64,000 nucleotides of DNA from Paenibacillus sp. FSL H7-0737 (GTDB lineage Bacteria; Bacillota; Bacilli; Paenibacillales; Paenibacillaceae): assembly GCF_000758545.1 (NCBI RefSeq), contig NZ_CP009279.1, positions 2,852,001 through 2,916,000 on the forward strand, given 5' to 3'. The position numbers were made by a program, and so were the translations under genes. Below, one piece after another: positions 63,620 to 64,000 of the stretch. The first letter of the stretch is position 1, and every line of letters starts with the position of its first letter. The notes below the pieces were generated by a model. It worked only from the letters and a program-made list of their open reading frames with translations, searched no databases and was not told the origin of the DNA.

Positions 63620-64000
63620 TGAAAAATCGAATACAATGTGCCGTCGGTAGGCTGAACGAGCCAAATGTATGCGAAAAATCGAATACAATGTGCCGCTGGC
63701 AAGCTGAAGGAGCCAAATGTATGCGAAAAACCGCATACAATGTGCCACCGGCAAGTTGAACGAGCCAAATGTATGCGAAAAAGTGAATACAATGTGCCGC
63801 CGGCAAGCTGAAGGAGCCAAATGTATGCGAAAAACCGCATACATGTGCCACTGGTACCATAAACGAGCCAAATATACACGAAAAATCGAATGCAATGTGC
63901 CGCCGGCAAGTTGAACGAGCTAAAAGTCTGCGAAAAATCGAATACAATGTGCCACCGGCAAGCTGAACGAGTTAAATGTATGCGAAAAAGTGAATACAAT
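63620..64000 (-). repeat. Hairpin tandem repeat array 2, at least eight 51-52 bp units
   Basis: ATACAATGTG-type anchors start at 63631, 63683, 63735, 63787, 63839, 63890, 63942 and 63994, in steps of 52 bp (one 51). Read on the minus strand, the core TGTATTCGATTTTTCGCATA is the same as in array 1. The linker differs (TTCAGCTTGCCGGCGGCACA type). Some units have perfect TGTATGCG/CGCATACA stems. The array runs past the window end. Confidence 0.9.

Noticed and set aside
63543..63999. Three minus-strand ORFs over array 2
   Set aside because: Overlapping frames all translate the tandem repeat; no ribosome sites.
1..64000. Prophage, integrative element or insertion sequence
   Set aside because: No integrase, transposase, terminal repeats or tRNA attachment site was seen in either strand.

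Overview
The window looks like a chromosomal segment of a Paenibacillus-type member of the Bacillales. It is moderately AT-rich, has strong AGGAGG-type ribosome binding sites, many TTG and GTG starts, and strong stem-loop plus T-tract terminators. The families also fit: YesM/YesN-like two-component systems, BlaI/BlaR1 pairs, copper-amine-oxidase-N stalk proteins, feu-like siderophore uptake and an Mrp antiporter. No rRNA, tRNA, CRISPR array, transposase or prophage was seen. The species assignment is an inference from gene content.

Layout. 1-1563 is the end of an ABC-F ATPase gene. 1566-11294 is a sialic acid (N-acetylneuraminate) locus: a YesM/YesN-like sensor kinase and regulator diverge from a binding lipoprotein, two permeases, lyase, 2-epimerase and ROK kinase. 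11492-15510 holds a kinase-acetyltransferase fusion, a GNAT enzyme, a secreted stalk-domain protein and a zinc-ribbon protein. 15588-17869 is a divergent adenylosuccinate synthetase facing a LysR regulator. 17915-19150 is a membrane molybdopterin oxidoreductase.

19376-23837 is a compact cassette of membrane protein, membrane-anchored solute-binding/VWA fusion, TelA, and a stand-alone sensor-domain membrane protein. 23924-27536 carries a tyrosine phosphatase, a DUF2785 protein, an SDR/HxlR divergent pair and an unknown protein with a probable ATT start. 27680-30114 and 48552-51172 are two separate BlaI/M56-peptidase pairs, each with a TACA/TGTA operator and neither next to a beta-lactamase. 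31376-36033 is a Fur-controlled, feuABC-like siderophore operon with two esterases and no ATPase. 37318-43911 is a complete Mrp Na+/H+ antiporter operon with fused MrpA-MrpB, headed by a universal stress protein.

44025-55583 contains PilZ, TetR/MFS, HpaB-type monooxygenase, the second BlaI/BlaR1 pair, a PadR/DUF1048/ABC exporter operon, a second MFS pump and a coiled-coil peptide. 55607-57883 is an orphan SecA2. 58262-61471 is an OmpR-type two-component system with a secreted partner. The right end holds small genes and a nuclease-like/helix-turn-helix protein.

The least ordinary non-coding structure is a family of 51-52 bp tandem repeats, each unit with a small hairpin. It occurs in two arrays (30333-30802 and 63620-64000) in opposite orientations about 33 kb apart. 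The most unusual protein-coding candidates are the VWA/TelA cassette, the kinase-acetyltransferase fusion, the LysR-linked PurA paralogue and the 21-codon leader-like ORF before the nuclease-like gene.
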